From JAFLCL01 sp039809495 (GTDB taxonomy: Bacteria; Myxococcota_A; Polyangia; Polyangiales; Sandaracinaceae): a stretch of 64,000 nucleotides of DNA. Under the pieces are notes generated by a model. It did not search any database, was not told the DNA's origin, and worked only from the letters and a program-made list of their open reading frames with translations. Numbering within the stretch: the stretch's first letter is position 1; each line of letters begins with the position of its first letter. The stretch is from assembly GCA_039809495.1 (NCBI GenBank), contig JBDHVC010000008.1:1-64000 (forward strand), given 5' to 3'. Below are positions 53,113 to 62,296 of this stretch, one piece after another. Made by a program: the position numbers and the translations under genes.

Positions 53113-53409
53113 ATGACGAAGGTGCGCTTCCTTCCCGCCGACTTCGAGGTCGACGTCTCGCCCGGCACGGCGCTCGTCGACACCTGCGACGAGTACCCCG
53201 AGACGGAGGTGCCGTTCTCGTGTCGCTCCGCGAGCTGCGGCACCTGCCGCGTGCGGGTCCGTGAGGGCATGGAGCACCTCTCGAAGCCCGCCGCCGACGA
53301 GCTCGACGTGCTCGCCGTCTTCGGCGACGACGCCGACGTCCGCCTCTGCTGCCAGGTCGTCGTCGAGGGAGAGGGCCGCATCGTCCTCGACGTCGTCGAG
53401 CCGCAGTGA
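53113..53409 (+). CDS. [2Fe-2S] ferredoxin, plant type
   Basis: 98 residues. The cluster motif is SCRSASCGTC (Cys-x5-Cys-x2-Cys) with a fourth Cys in the LCCQVVV segment, the C-x5-C-x2-C-x(n)-C layout of plant-type ferredoxins. The beta-grasp fold is suggested by VRFLPADFEVDVSPGTALVDTC. It carries single electrons to an unidentified partner oxygenase or reductase; no partner is adjacent. Convergent with the TPR gene. Confidence 0.9.
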   Translation: MTKVRFLPADFEVDVSPGTALVDTCDEYPETEVPFSCRSASCGTCRVRVREGMEHLSKPAADELDVLAVFGDDADVRLCCQVVVEGEGRIVLDVVEPQ

Positions 53410-53458
53410 CAGCGCGCGCCTCGCTCGACGTGATCCGCGCCGCGGACGCGCGCTCTCA
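53407..53458. terminator. Convergent stop-to-stop inverted element
   Basis: A 52-base stretch from the ferredoxin TGA to the TPR-gene stop, beginning TGACAGCGCGCGCCTCGCTCG and ending CGCGCTCTCAG. It resembles the 13370-13419 element but is less symmetrical. Putative bidirectional terminator. Confidence 0.4.
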
Positions 53459-54169
53459 GCCCGTGGGCGTGCTCTGCGCCATGCGCAGGTACATCTGCGC
53501 GGCCTTGTGCTCGGGCTCGATCTCGAGCGCCTTCTGCCAGGCCTGGATCGCCGCGGCGTTCTCGCCCTTCGCGAGCATCGTGACGCCGAGCGCGACCCAG
53601 GCGGGCACGTAGCGAGGACGCGCGGCGACGGCCTCCTCGAGCTCGAACGTCGCCGCGTCGAGGTCCCCGGTCTGCCGGTAGAGGTTCGCGAGCCGCAGGC
53701 GCAGGTCCGCGAACGTCGGGCAGAGCAGGACGGCCTTGCGCAGCTCGTGCTTCGCGTCGGCCAGCATCCCGACGTCGATGTACGCCTGCGCGACCTCGGC
53801 GTGGAGGTTCGCGATCTTCCCCTTCACGAAGGGGTCGAGCTTGCCGGGCGACTCGGCCCCCTTGGCGAGCGCGGCCTGGTAGACGCGCTTGGCGTCGTCG
53901 TAGTGCCCGAGGTCGTTGTAGGTGACCGCGAGGTTCAGCGCGGCCTCCGTGTAGCTCGGGTTGATGACGAGCGCCTTCTCGAACATCTCCTGCGCCTGAT
54001 CGAGCTGGCCGGCGTCGTGGCGGATGACGCCCATCATGTTGTAGACGTCCGCGAAGCCGCCCTCCGGGCGCTCGAGCACCTGGCGGAGGTAGGGCTCCGC
54101 CTTCGCGAATTCGCGCTTCTCGTAGTGCTCACGACCGAGCGCCAGGAGCTGCTTCGTGCGATCATCCAT
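53456..54169 (-). CDS. TPR-repeat protein
   Basis: 237 residues, built almost entirely of tetratricopeptide repeats (for example AEPYLRQVLERPEGGFADVYNMMGV, AQEMFEKALVINPSYTEAALNLA, ATFELEEAVAARPRYVPAWVALG). The repeats show the usual small-large-aromatic pattern. No signal peptide or second domain, so a cytosolic protein-protein adaptor. Partner unknown. Divergent from the MshEN-type gene, 161 bases away. Confidence 0.85.
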   Translation of the reverse strand: MDDRTKQLLALGREHYEKREFAKAEPYLRQVLERPEGGFADVYNMMGVIRHDAGQLDQAQEMFEKALVINPSYTEAALNLAVTYNDLGHYDDAKRVYQAALAKGAESPGKLDPFVKGKIANLHAEVAQAYIDVGMLADAKHELRKAVLLCPTFADLRLRLANLYRQTGDLDAATFELEEAVAARPRYVPAWVALGVTMLAKGENAAAIQAWQKALEIEPEHKAAQMYLRMAQSTPTG

Positions 54170-54330
54170 GCTTCGGCCTCGTTCGAGGGACGCGGCGGGC
54201 GTGGAGCTCGAGCGCGTCGGATCGCCAGGATAGCCCGAGGAGCCGGCCGGAGATCAAAGTCTTGCAGCGCGAGCCCGCGCGGCGCGCGATTTCTTGAGGG
54301 CGCCCCGTCGCCTCCTGCACGATCGAGCGC

Positions 54331-55389
54331 ATGAGCTCCCGCCCGAGGCTCGGCGACCTGCTCGTCGCCGCCAGGATCATCGACGACGCCCAGCTCGCCG
54401 ACGCGCTCGGCCGCCAGAAGGAGCTCGGCCTGCGGCTCGGCGAGACGCTCGTCGCGCTCGGCGCCGTGACCGAGCTCCAGGTCGCCCAGACGCTCTCGCA
54501 CCAGCTCAGCATCCCCTGGGTGAACCTGCGCCACGTCGACTTCTCGCGCGAGCTCTTGAACCTCGTCCCGGCCGAGCTCGCCGAGCGCGCGCGGCTCGTC
54601 CCCATCTACGTCCGGAAGGTGCGCGCCTCGGGCGAGGTGCTCTTCGTCGCCACCGACGATCCGCTCAACGAGCCGGCGCTCCTCGAGGTGGCCGCCGTGG
54701 TCGGGCTCCCGATCAAGCCGATGGTCGCGAGCGCGCTCGATCTGCGCGAGGCCCTCCGGGTCTACTACGGCCGCGTCGTCCCGGCGCCGCGCCTCGCCGC
54801 GAGCGCGAGGGAGAGCGAGGACGCGGTCGAGCTGAGCGACCTCGAGATCGAGCTCGACCCGAGCTCGCTCGTGCCCTCGGTCGCGCCCCCCGCGGCGCGT
54901 GCGGACGCCCCCGACGCGGCGCGAGGCGACGGCGCGCGTCCCCGACCGAGCCCACGCGACGACGCGCAGGCCGCGCCACGCGAGCCCGCCCCGCGGGCCT
55001 CCGAGGAGCCCGCCGACGAGCCGACCGAGGAGGTCGCCGACGAGCGGATCGACGCGCGACCGCCCCCGAGCGCGCGCTCGAAGCCGCGCATGCTCACCCT
55101 CACGCTCCTCGACGGGACGAAGGTCTCGCTCCCGACGCCGAGCGCGAGCGCGGAGGGCGGCGAGGGCGAGGCCCCGAGCGGGCTCACCACGCGCGACCTC
55201 ATCCGCGCGCTCCTGCTCGCGGCCGAGGGCGAGGACGTCTCCAGCGTCCTCCCGAACGCCGCGTGGCAGCCGCTCTTCGCCGCGCTGCTCTCGCTCCTCC
55301 TGAAGAAGGGGCTCGTCGCCGACTGGGAATTCCTCGACGAGTGGGCGAAGGTCGAGCGTGTGCAGCAGAGGCGCCGCGCGCGGCGCTGA
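54331..55389 (+). CDS. MshEN/GspE N-terminal-domain protein, no ATPase
   Basis: 352 residues. Residues 1-140 carry the type II secretion/type IV pilus ATPase N-terminal domain: RLGDLLVAARIIDDAQLADAL and RLGETLVALGAVTELQVAQTL, the tandem MshEN motif form that can bind c-di-GMP. A Pro/Ala/Glu-rich linker and a short C-terminal helical segment follow, with no Walker ATPase. It may be a regulator that senses c-di-GMP or competes for a secretion or pilus partner; that is inference. Cytosolic. Convergent with menA. Confidence 0.82.
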   Translation: MSSRPRLGDLLVAARIIDDAQLADALGRQKELGLRLGETLVALGAVTELQVAQTLSHQLSIPWVNLRHVDFSRELLNLVPAELAERARLVPIYVRKVRASGEVLFVATDDPLNEPALLEVAAVVGLPIKPMVASALDLREALRVYYGRVVPAPRLAASARESEDAVELSDLEIELDPSSLVPSVAPPAARADAPDAARGDGARPRPSPRDDAQAAPREPAPRASEEPADEPTEEVADERIDARPPPSARSKPRMLTLTLLDGTKVSLPTPSASAEGGEGEAPSGLTTRDLIRALLLAAEGEDVSSVLPNAAWQPLFAALLSLLLKKGLVADWEFLDEWAKVERVQQRRRARR

Positions 55390-55411
55390 CGGGGCACCTC
55401 GATCGACGTCA
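55387..55411. terminator. Convergent stop palindrome, short form
   Basis: TGACG...CGTCA arms from the MshEN-gene stop to the menA stop, 25 bases in all. Weaker inside than the related elements. Confidence 0.4.
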
Positions 55412-56311
55412 GCCCGCGCGCGCGAGGCCGAGCGCGAAGAGGGCGCCGAAGGCGAGGAGCAGCTTCGCCGTCCCCGCGAGCACGTCGTTCAGCGGGCGCC
55501 CCTCCTCGCGCTCGAGGCGGCGCGCGAGGCCGAGCGCGAGGGGCGCGCTGAGCAGGGGGAGCAGCGGCCACGCGCTCGCCGTGAGGAGCGCCGCGGCGAT
55601 CGCGCCGAGGTAGGCGAGGGCGAGGAGCGCCGCGTACTCGAGCTCGCCGAAGCGGCGCCCGAAACGGACGACGAGCGTGCGCTTCTTCGCGACGACGTCC
55701 GTCTCGCGGTCGCGCACGTTGTTCACGACGAGGATCGCCGTCGCGATCGCGCCGACGGGGAGCGCCGCGACCACGCCGAGCGCGGGGAGCGCCGCCGTCT
55801 GCACGAAGATCGTCCCGAGCACGGCGACGAAGCCGAAGAAGAGCATCACGAAGACGTCGCCGAGGCCGTTGTAGCCGAGCGGGTAGGGGCCGCCGGTGTA
55901 GGCGACGCCCGAGGCGATCGAGGCGAGGCCGACGAGCACGATGACGAGCCCCGCGCTCCACGCGAGGTACGCGCCGAAGAGCGCCGCGACGGCGAAGGCG
56001 AGGACCATCGCGGCGCGCATCGAGCGCGCGTCGATCTGGCCGGCGGCGACCGCGCGCGTCGGGCCGAGCCGCGCGCCCGTGTCCGCGCCCTTCTCGGCGT
56101 CGAAGACGTCGTTCGCGAAGTTCGTCCCGATCTGGATCGCGCTGGCGCCGAGGAGCGCCGCGAGCGCGGTGTCGAGCCGGATCCCGCCCGTGACGTGCGC
56201 GACGGCCGTCCCGACGAGCACGGGGACGATCGCCGCGGTCAGCGTCGCGGGGCGGGCCGCCGCGATCCACGTCGCGAGCGGGGAGGGTGCGGGCGTGGTC
56301 GTCTCGCTCAT
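55409..56311 (-). CDS. menA: 1,4-dihydroxy-2-naphthoate polyprenyltransferase
   Basis: 300 residues. UbiA-superfamily metal-binding motifs are clear: NFANDVFDAEKGADTG in the first loop and VNNVRDRETDVVAKKRTL in the second. Eight to nine hydrophobic helices. It transfers a polyprenyl chain to DHNA to form demethylmenaquinone in the membrane. The ATG overlaps the menH stop (ATGA), so it is the last gene of the menaquinone operon. Convergent with the MshEN gene. Confidence 0.93.
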   Translation of the reverse strand: MSETTTPAPSPLATWIAAARPATLTAAIVPVLVGTAVAHVTGGIRLDTALAALLGASAIQIGTNFANDVFDAEKGADTGARLGPTRAVAAGQIDARSMRAAMVLAFAVAALFGAYLAWSAGLVIVLVGLASIASGVAYTGGPYPLGYNGLGDVFVMLFFGFVAVLGTIFVQTAALPALGVVAALPVGAIATAILVVNNVRDRETDVVAKKRTLVVRFGRRFGELEYAALLALAYLGAIAAALLTASAWPLLPLLSAPLALGLARRLEREEGRPLNDVLAGTAKLLLAFGALFALGLARAG

Positions 56312-57090
56312 CGGTCCTCCGCGATCAGCGCCCCGATCACGTCCGGGCGCTCGAGCACGACGTCGTGGCCCGCGTCTGGGACGACGTGGAGCGCGATCGG
56401 CGCGAGCCCGCGCGCGGCGCGAGCCTCCGCGTGCTCGGCGACGAGCGCCTCGGCGAGCGCGCGAAATTTCGGATCGAGCGCGCCGACGACGAGGCTCACG
56501 CGCGGCGTCCGCGCGAGGGCGCGCGCGGCGACCCGGGGCATCCGCCCGAGCGAGAGCGCGCGCAGGGCCAAAGCGACGCTCGCCGGGTCGTGCGCGAGCC
56601 GCCTCGCGCGGTGGCGCGCGCGCACCTCCTCGGCGAGCCGCGCCTGGGACGCGAAGAGCGGCCGGCGCTCCCACGCGTCGACGAAGGCGGCGAGCCCGTC
56701 CCGCTCGAGCGCGGCGGCGAGGGCGTCGTCCTCCGCGCGGCGCGCCTCGGCCTCGCGCGGGTCCGCGAGGCCGTCGCGGCCCGAGACGAGCCAGAGCCGC
56801 TCGAGCGCGAGCTCGGCCGCGACGCCCAAAGCGAGCCGCGCGCCGAGCGAGTAGCCGACGAGGCCACGGAGCCCTCTCGCGCGCGCGTCCTCGGCGAGCC
56901 GCGCGACCTCGCGCTCGAAGCTCGTGGGCGCGCACGGCCCCTCGTGCCCCGCGATCGCGAGCGGCTCGGCGCGAACGCCATGCGCGAGCCGCGCGCGCAC
57001 CTCGTCCCAGCTCGACGCGGCGCCGAGCAGGCCGTGGAGCAGCCCGATCGGCGGCCGAGCGATCGCCTCCCGCGCGAGCCCCTCGTCCAT
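56308..57090 (-). CDS. menH: Alpha/beta hydrolase, probably MenH
   Basis: 260 residues. The nucleophile elbow is VGYSLGARLAL with the Ser, oxyanion HGLLGAASSWDE precedes it, and the catalytic His lies in PDAGHDVVLE. In the men operon this fits SHCHC synthase, which eliminates pyruvate from SEPHCHC. Overlaps both neighbours: TGATG with menD and ATGA with menA. Assignment rests on context as well as the fold. Confidence 0.85.
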   Translation of the reverse strand: MDEGLAREAIARPPIGLLHGLLGAASSWDEVRARLAHGVRAEPLAIAGHEGPCAPTSFEREVARLAEDARARGLRGLVGYSLGARLALGVAAELALERLWLVSGRDGLADPREAEARRAEDDALAAALERDGLAAFVDAWERRPLFASQARLAEEVRARHRARRLAHDPASVALALRALSLGRMPRVAARALARTPRVSLVVGALDPKFRALAEALVAEHAEARAARGLAPIALHVVPDAGHDVVLERPDVIGALIAEDR

Positions 57091-58913
57091 CACGCCACCT
57101 CGCTCGGGCGCGCGAGCCGCGCGCGGAGCGCCCCATGGAGCTCGGCCTCGAACGCGTGAAGGCCGAGCGGCTCGACGCGCGCGTGCACGAGCGTCAGGCC
57201 CGGGCGCGCGAGCCCCGCCTCGAGCGCGCGGGCGAGGCCCGTCTCGTCCTCGACGCGCGCGAAGGCCACGCCGAACGCGCGCGCGAGCGCCTCGTGGTCG
57301 ATCGGCTCGTGCGTGCGGACGTGCGGCATCATCCACGCCGCCTCGCGCGCGATCGGGAGGGCCTCGAAGATGCGCCCCCCCGCGTTGTCGACGACGACGA
57401 CGACGAGCGGCGCGCGGACGTGGCGCGCGTGCACGAGCGAGCCGACGTCGTGGAGGAACGTCACGTCGCCGACGAGGAGCGCGCTCGGCTTGGGCGCGGC
57501 GAGCGAGGCGCCCGCCGCCTGCGCGAGGAAGCCGTCGATGCCGTTGGCCCCGCGCTGGTGGAGCACCTCGAGCGGGCTCGCGCGGAGCGCCCGGCTCGCG
57601 TAGCGATCGAGCACGCGGATCGGGAGGCTGTTGCCGACGACGAGCCGACCGCCCTCGGGGATCGCGCGGACGAGGGCGCGGGCGATGCTCGGCTCGCCCC
57701 AGCGCGCCGCGCGCTCCTCGACGAGCGCCTCGGCCGCGGCGTCGAGGGCGGAGAGCCGCGCGCGGTACGCGGTGGCCGTCATGCACACGGCGAGCGAGGG
57801 ATCGAGCCGGGGCTCGAGCGCGCGCGCGAGCGCGCCGAGCTCGCCGAAGAGGATCGCGTCGGCGCTCGCGTGCGGGTCGACGTGCGCGTGGGCGCCGAGG
57901 ACGACGCGCCTGGGCTTGGCGCGCGCGACCCAGCGCTCGTAGGCGTTGCTCGTCGGCGCGCCGCCGAGCTCGATCACCAGCTCGGGCGCGAGCGACCCGT
58001 CGAAGAGGCCGGCCTCGAGCCACGGGTCGAGCGCGTCGATCCCGCCGTCACGCGGCTGGGCGAAGCGGAGCTGGCTCGTCGCCTCGGCGCTGAGCGTGCC
58101 ACCCGCGCGCGCCACGAGCCCGAGGACGGCCGCGACGTCGAGCGACGACGGAAGAGGCCCGGCGACGAAGAGGAGGCGGCTGACGAGCCGGAGGCGCTCC
58201 GCGAGGGCATCGAGCTCGGCTGTATCCGCCTGGATACAAGGGGCGCTCCGTGTGAGCGGGCGGGCGAGGACGGCGTCGGCGAGCGCGTGGAGCGCGCGCT
58301 CGGGCGGACGCTGAGGTGCGCGTGGCTCGAGGGGCTTACGCGCCGGGACATCGAGGTGGACGGGCCCCGGGTGGGGGCCTCGCGCGATCGCGACGGCCTG
58401 CCCGACGAGCCGACGCAGCCCAGCGAGCGCCGCCTCGCTCGCGGACGGCGCGCCGACGTCGACGAAGAAGCGCGCGTGGGAGCCGAAGAGCCGATCCTGA
58501 TCGATCGTCTGCGGCGCGCCCGCGTGCTGGAGCTCGCGCGGGCGGTTCGCCGACACGAGGACGAGGGGCAGGCACGCGAGGGAGGCCTCGATCACGGCGG
58601 GGTACCAGTGCGCGGGCGCCGTCCCCGAGGTGGCGAGCGCGGCGACGGGCGCGCCGCTCGCCCGCGCGTGGCCGAGCGCGACGAACGCCGCCGAGCGCTC
58701 GTCGATCACGTCCGTCACCTCGAGCCCCGCGCCGAGGAGCGCCGCGAGGATCGGCGTCGAGCGCGAGCCGGGGCTGGCGATCACGCGGGCGATCCCGGCG
58801 TCCACGAGGGTCCGCGCGAGGACGCGCATCCACTCGGTGGTCGTCGTCGCGAGCTCGAGGGGCTCGCCCTCGGCCGCGCCGCCGCGCGTGGCGCCCTCGA
58901 GCGCGCCGCTCAC
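57090..58913 (-). CDS. menD: SEPHCHC synthase
   Basis: 607 residues, ThDP-dependent. Near the N-terminus ASPGSRSTPILAALL with IDERSAAFVALGHARASG is diagnostic for MenD, then ATSGTAPAHWYPAVIEASL and a C-terminal ThDP-binding block GDVTFLHDVGSLVHARHV. It adds a succinyl-ThDP unit from 2-oxoglutarate to isochorismate. GTG start overlapping the menF stop. Slightly longer than E. coli MenD. Confidence 0.94.
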   Translation of the reverse strand: MSGALEGATRGGAAEGEPLELATTTTEWMRVLARTLVDAGIARVIASPGSRSTPILAALLGAGLEVTDVIDERSAAFVALGHARASGAPVAALATSGTAPAHWYPAVIEASLACLPLVLVSANRPRELQHAGAPQTIDQDRLFGSHARFFVDVGAPSASEAALAGLRRLVGQAVAIARGPHPGPVHLDVPARKPLEPRAPQRPPERALHALADAVLARPLTRSAPCIQADTAELDALAERLRLVSRLLFVAGPLPSSLDVAAVLGLVARAGGTLSAEATSQLRFAQPRDGGIDALDPWLEAGLFDGSLAPELVIELGGAPTSNAYERWVARAKPRRVVLGAHAHVDPHASADAILFGELGALARALEPRLDPSLAVCMTATAYRARLSALDAAAEALVEERAARWGEPSIARALVRAIPEGGRLVVGNSLPIRVLDRYASRALRASPLEVLHQRGANGIDGFLAQAAGASLAAPKPSALLVGDVTFLHDVGSLVHARHVRAPLVVVVVDNAGGRIFEALPIAREAAWMMPHVRTHEPIDHEALARAFGVAFARVEDETGLARALEAGLARPGLTLVHARVEPLGLHAFEAELHGALRARLARPSEVA

Positions 58914-60352
58914 GCCCGCGCCTCGGGCGAGGCCTCGCCGAAGCAGGCGGGTTCACGCGCGACACGCACACTCTCCTCACCGGTCGCGGCCGGCGCGCCC
59001 GCCTCGAGCGACGACGCCGCGTCGGCGGGCGAGGCGACCCCCAGCGCCGCGAGGAGCGGCGCGAGCTTGAGCCGCGTCTCTTGGAGCTCGGCGCGCGGGT
59101 CGGACGAGCGCACGACGCCACCGCCCGCGAACGCGAACGCGCGCGCCCCGCGCACGACCCCCGCGCGCAGGACGACGTGGACCTCGGCGTCGCCCTCGCG
59201 ATCGATCGTGCCGAGCGGCCCGCCGTACCAGCCGCGCGGCGCCTCGTGGGCGCGGATGAAGGCCATCGCGGCCTCGCGCGGGCTCCCGCCGAGCGCGGGC
59301 GTCGGGTGGAGCGCGGCGAGGAGCGCCGTCGCCTCGACCGTGGGGGGCAGCTCGGCCTCGATCGCGGTGCGCAGGTGGACGACGTTCGCGGCGTGCCGCA
59401 GCCGGGGCGCGTCGTCGATCGCGACCCGCGCGCCGAGGGAGACGAGCGCGTCGTGGATCGCGCGGACCACGGGGGCGTGCTCGGCGCGGTCCTTCCCGCT
59501 CGCGAGCAGCGCGGCCGCGTCCTCGTCGTCGCTCCGCGTCCCGGCGAGCGCCTCGCTCGAGAGCCGCGCGCCGCGCTTGCGGAAGAGGTGCTCGGGGCTC
59601 GCGCCGACGAGGCTCGATCGCCCGCGGCGCACGAGGAAGCGGAGCGAGGCGCGCGGGAGCCGCTCGAAGACGTCCTCGGCGACGAGGTCGCGCTCGGAGG
59701 AGACGCTCACCCGCCGCGCGCAGACGACCTTCTCGAGCGCGCCGCGCGCGATCGCCTCGCGGGCCTCCTCGACGGCGTCGAGGAAGGGCTCGGCGCTCGC
59801 CGGGTCGAGGCGCGCCGCGTTGCTGCCGGCGCTCGCGTGGGGCGCTGGCGTCGGACTCGTGAGCGCGCCGAGCTCGGCGACGAGCACCGCGAGCCGCGCG
59901 GGGGAGAGGCCGCCGTCCGCGGCGATCGCGAGCACGGCGCGCTCGCTCGCGCGAAGGAGCGTGAAGCGCGGCGTGACGACGCGCCCGTCGCCGTGATCGA
60001 GCCACGGCTCCGCCGCGCCGGCGCCGGGCTCGAACGCCGCGCCGAAGAGGGTGATCGGGAAGCGGCCGGCGAGCGCCGGGCAGGCGTCGGGGTGGACGAC
60101 GAGCGCGCGCGCGTTCGCGCGGCGGCGGTGCGCCTCGATCGCGGGGAACGGCGCGCTCGAGAGCGCGCTCGCCTCCGCCGCGCCGAGGCCGAGCAGCGTC
60201 TCGTCCGCGCGCTCGAGGAGCCACGCCTCGCCCTTGCGGATCGAGCGGAGGATGGCGAGCGGCGCGAGCGGCGGGGCGGGCAGGACGACGAGCTTGGGGC
60301 CCGAAGGCGCGAGCGCCGAGGCCAAGAAGCCCGTGTCGAGCGCGGGGCTCAC
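58910..60352 (-). CDS. menF: Isochorismate synthase
   Basis: 480 residues from GTG 60352, which overlaps the menG stop. Chorismate-binding-enzyme motifs are visible: GALEKVVCARRVSV, SLVGASPEHLFRKRGARLSSEALAGTRS, and HPTPALGGSPREAAM with the C-terminal ELQETRLKLAPLL. It converts chorismate to isochorismate. In the middle of the men operon, so menaquinone rather than siderophore synthesis is the likely destination. Confidence 0.92.
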   Translation of the reverse strand: MSPALDTGFLASALAPSGPKLVVLPAPPLAPLAILRSIRKGEAWLLERADETLLGLGAAEASALSSAPFPAIEAHRRRANARALVVHPDACPALAGRFPITLFGAAFEPGAGAAEPWLDHGDGRVVTPRFTLLRASERAVLAIAADGGLSPARLAVLVAELGALTSPTPAPHASAGSNAARLDPASAEPFLDAVEEAREAIARGALEKVVCARRVSVSSERDLVAEDVFERLPRASLRFLVRRGRSSLVGASPEHLFRKRGARLSSEALAGTRSDDEDAAALLASGKDRAEHAPVVRAIHDALVSLGARVAIDDAPRLRHAANVVHLRTAIEAELPPTVEATALLAALHPTPALGGSPREAAMAFIRAHEAPRGWYGGPLGTIDREGDAEVHVVLRAGVVRGARAFAFAGGGVVRSSDPRAELQETRLKLAPLLAALGVASPADAASSLEAGAPAATGEESVRVAREPACFGEASPEARA

Positions 60353-61071
60353 GCGCGCGGCGCCTCCTTGCGCCCGACGTAGAGGTGGCACACGCCGAAG
60401 GTGAGCGTGTGGACCTCGGTGCGGAGGCCCGCGGCCTCCATCATCGCGGCGAACGCCTCGGGCGGGGGGAAGGCGGCGATCGAGCGCTGGAGGTAGCGGT
60501 ACTCCTTCGCGCCCGAGAGGAGCGCGCCGATGCGCGGCACGACGTGGTGGATGTGGAAACGCGCGAAGGGCCCGAGCACACCCGAGCGCGGCTCGCCCAG
60601 CTCGAGCACCGCGACGACGCCGCCCGGGCGCGTGACGCGCGCCATCTCGCGGAGCGCCTTCGCGCGATCGGGCACGTTGCGGATGCCGAACGCGATGGTG
60701 ACGGCGTCGACGCTCGCGTCGTCGTGCGTGATGCGCATCGCGTCGCCGAGCGACATCGTGACGCGGGTCGCGAGGCGCTTCGCGCGCACCTTCTCGCCGC
60801 CCCGCGCGAGCATCTGCGCGGAGGGATCGATCCCGTGGATCGTCGCCTTCGGGTAGCGCCCGGCGATGGCGAGCGCGAGATCGCCCGTGCCCGTCGCGAG
60901 ATCGAGGACGACGGGGTGATCGAGCGCGTCGAGGCGGAGGGCCTCGGCCGTCTTCCTGCGCCAGCCGCGATCGACGCCCATCGAGAGCACGCGGTTGAGG
61001 AGATCGTAGCGCGGCGCGATCGCGTCGAACATCTCGCCGGAGCCGAGCGTGCTCGGCGCCTCGGAGCTCAC
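60349..61071 (-). CDS. menG: Demethylmenaquinone methyltransferase
   Basis: 240 residues from GTG 61071, overlapping the previous stop (GTGA). The UbiE/MenG signatures are MFDAIAPRYDLLNRVLSMGVDRGWRR, VLDLATGTGDLALAIA and GIRNVPDRAKALREMARVTRPGG. It methylates the naphthoquinone ring using SAM in the last step of menaquinone synthesis; the UbiE name would apply if ubiquinone is also made. Confidence 0.93.
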   Translation of the reverse strand: MSSEAPSTLGSGEMFDAIAPRYDLLNRVLSMGVDRGWRRKTAEALRLDALDHPVVLDLATGTGDLALAIAGRYPKATIHGIDPSAQMLARGGEKVRAKRLATRVTMSLGDAMRITHDDASVDAVTIAFGIRNVPDRAKALREMARVTRPGGVVAVLELGEPRSGVLGPFARFHIHHVVPRIGALLSGAKEYRYLQRSIAAFPPPEAFAAMMEAAGLRTEVHTLTFGVCHLYVGRKEAPRA

Positions 61072-62147
61072 GCGCACCTCGCGATCGTCGTCTCGAGGAC
61101 GAGGGCGAGCGCGTCGCGCGGGGCGCCGGGCGTGAGCCGCTCGAGCTCGGCGCGCGCCCGATCGGCTTGGTCGCGCGCGAACGCGCGCGCCTCGTCGAGC
61201 GCGCCCGTCGCCGTGAGCGCCGCGAGCACCTCGCGCGCGAAGCCCGCGTCGTCGAGCCCCGCGCGGAGCCGCCCCTCGAGGCCCGGGTCGTGGCGCGCGG
61301 CGAGGATGAGCGGGTAGGTCGCCTTGCCCTCCTTGAGATCGGCGAAGAGGGTCTTGCCGGTGACGCTCGGGTCGCCGTCGAGGTCGAGGACGTCGTCGAC
61401 CGTCTGAAACGCCACGCCGAGGTGGGCGCCGAAGCGCTCGAGCGCGCGCGCCTCGCGCTCGCCGAGCCCGCCCGCGTGCGCGCCCGCGGCCATCGCCCAC
61501 GCGAAGAGCGAGGCGGTCTTGCCCTCGACGACGCGGCGCCAGATCCCCTCGTCGAGCACGAGCCGGCCGCGGTTCTCGAGCTGGAGCGACTCCGCGAAGA
61601 TCATCTCGTCGATGGCGTCGAGGAGCCGCGCGAGCGTGGCGGGCGCGACGCGCGAGACGCGCTTGAGCGCGTCGACGAGGAGCCAGTCCCCCGCGAAGAT
61701 GCTCGCCGAGTTGCCGTAGATGGCGCGGGTCGTCGGGCGGCCGCGCCGCAGCTCGCCGTAGTCGACGACGTCGTCGTGGAGCAGCGTCGCGGAGTGCACG
61801 AGCTCGACCGCGACCGCCAGCTCGCGCGCGACGTCGGTCACGGGGCCGCCGACCTCGGCGGCGAGCAGGACGCAGGTCGGCCGCAGGCGCTTTCCGCCGG
61901 CCGCGACGAGGTGCGCCCCCGCCTTCGTGACGAGGCGCGCCCCACGCCCGTCGGGCGCGACGGCCCGCCGCAGCTCCACCTCGATACGCGCGAGGTCGTC
62001 CTCGACGAGCGCGGCGAGCGAGGCGAGCCGGGCGCCGAGCGAGGGCTGGTCCTCGGCGCGACAGAGCGCGCTGAGCCGCTCGAGCACGACGGAGCGAGCG
62101 CCGGCCGGGCGGGGAGAGAGCGGCGAGAGGTCGTTCGCGTCCGGCAT
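61068..62147 (-). CDS. Polyprenyl diphosphate synthase
   Basis: 359 residues. First aspartate-rich motif LLHDDVVDYGELRRGRPTT and second FQTVDDVLDLDGD are both present, with KRLRP at the substrate side. A long-chain trans-prenyltransferase that makes the menaquinone side chain (HepT/IspB/octaprenyl type); the chain length cannot be told. First gene of the operon, with the putative operator upstream. ATG 62147. Confidence 0.9.
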   Translation of the reverse strand: MPDANDLSPLSPRPAGARSVVLERLSALCRAEDQPSLGARLASLAALVEDDLARIEVELRRAVAPDGRGARLVTKAGAHLVAAGGKRLRPTCVLLAAEVGGPVTDVARELAVAVELVHSATLLHDDVVDYGELRRGRPTTRAIYGNSASIFAGDWLLVDALKRVSRVAPATLARLLDAIDEMIFAESLQLENRGRLVLDEGIWRRVVEGKTASLFAWAMAAGAHAGGLGEREARALERFGAHLGVAFQTVDDVLDLDGDPSVTGKTLFADLKEGKATYPLILAARHDPGLEGRLRAGLDDAGFAREVLAALTATGALDEARAFARDQADRARAELERLTPGAPRDALALVLETTIARCA

Positions 62148-62178
62148 GATACCGTCCCTAAGTGGGGATGTGTCGAAG

Positions 62179-62198
62179 GTTTCAGTAATTTCTGAAAC
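62179..62198. promoter_or_regulatory. Dyad operator candidate upstream of men operon
   Basis: GTTTCAGTAATTTCTGAAAC: 7-bp arms with a 6-base spacer, 32 bases before the ATG of the polyprenyl synthase. It is notably AT-rich against the surroundings, and could bind a dimeric helix-turn-helix regulator overlapping the promoter. The regulator is unknown. Confidence 0.55.
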
Positions 62199-62296
62199 AA
62201 CGCCTTATGCGCCTCTCGCGGCGTCGCGTCAAGCCACGACGCGTCGGGGCTGGCCGCGGCGAGCGAGGCGCGCCGTCGGGCCCACGACGCGCTGCG

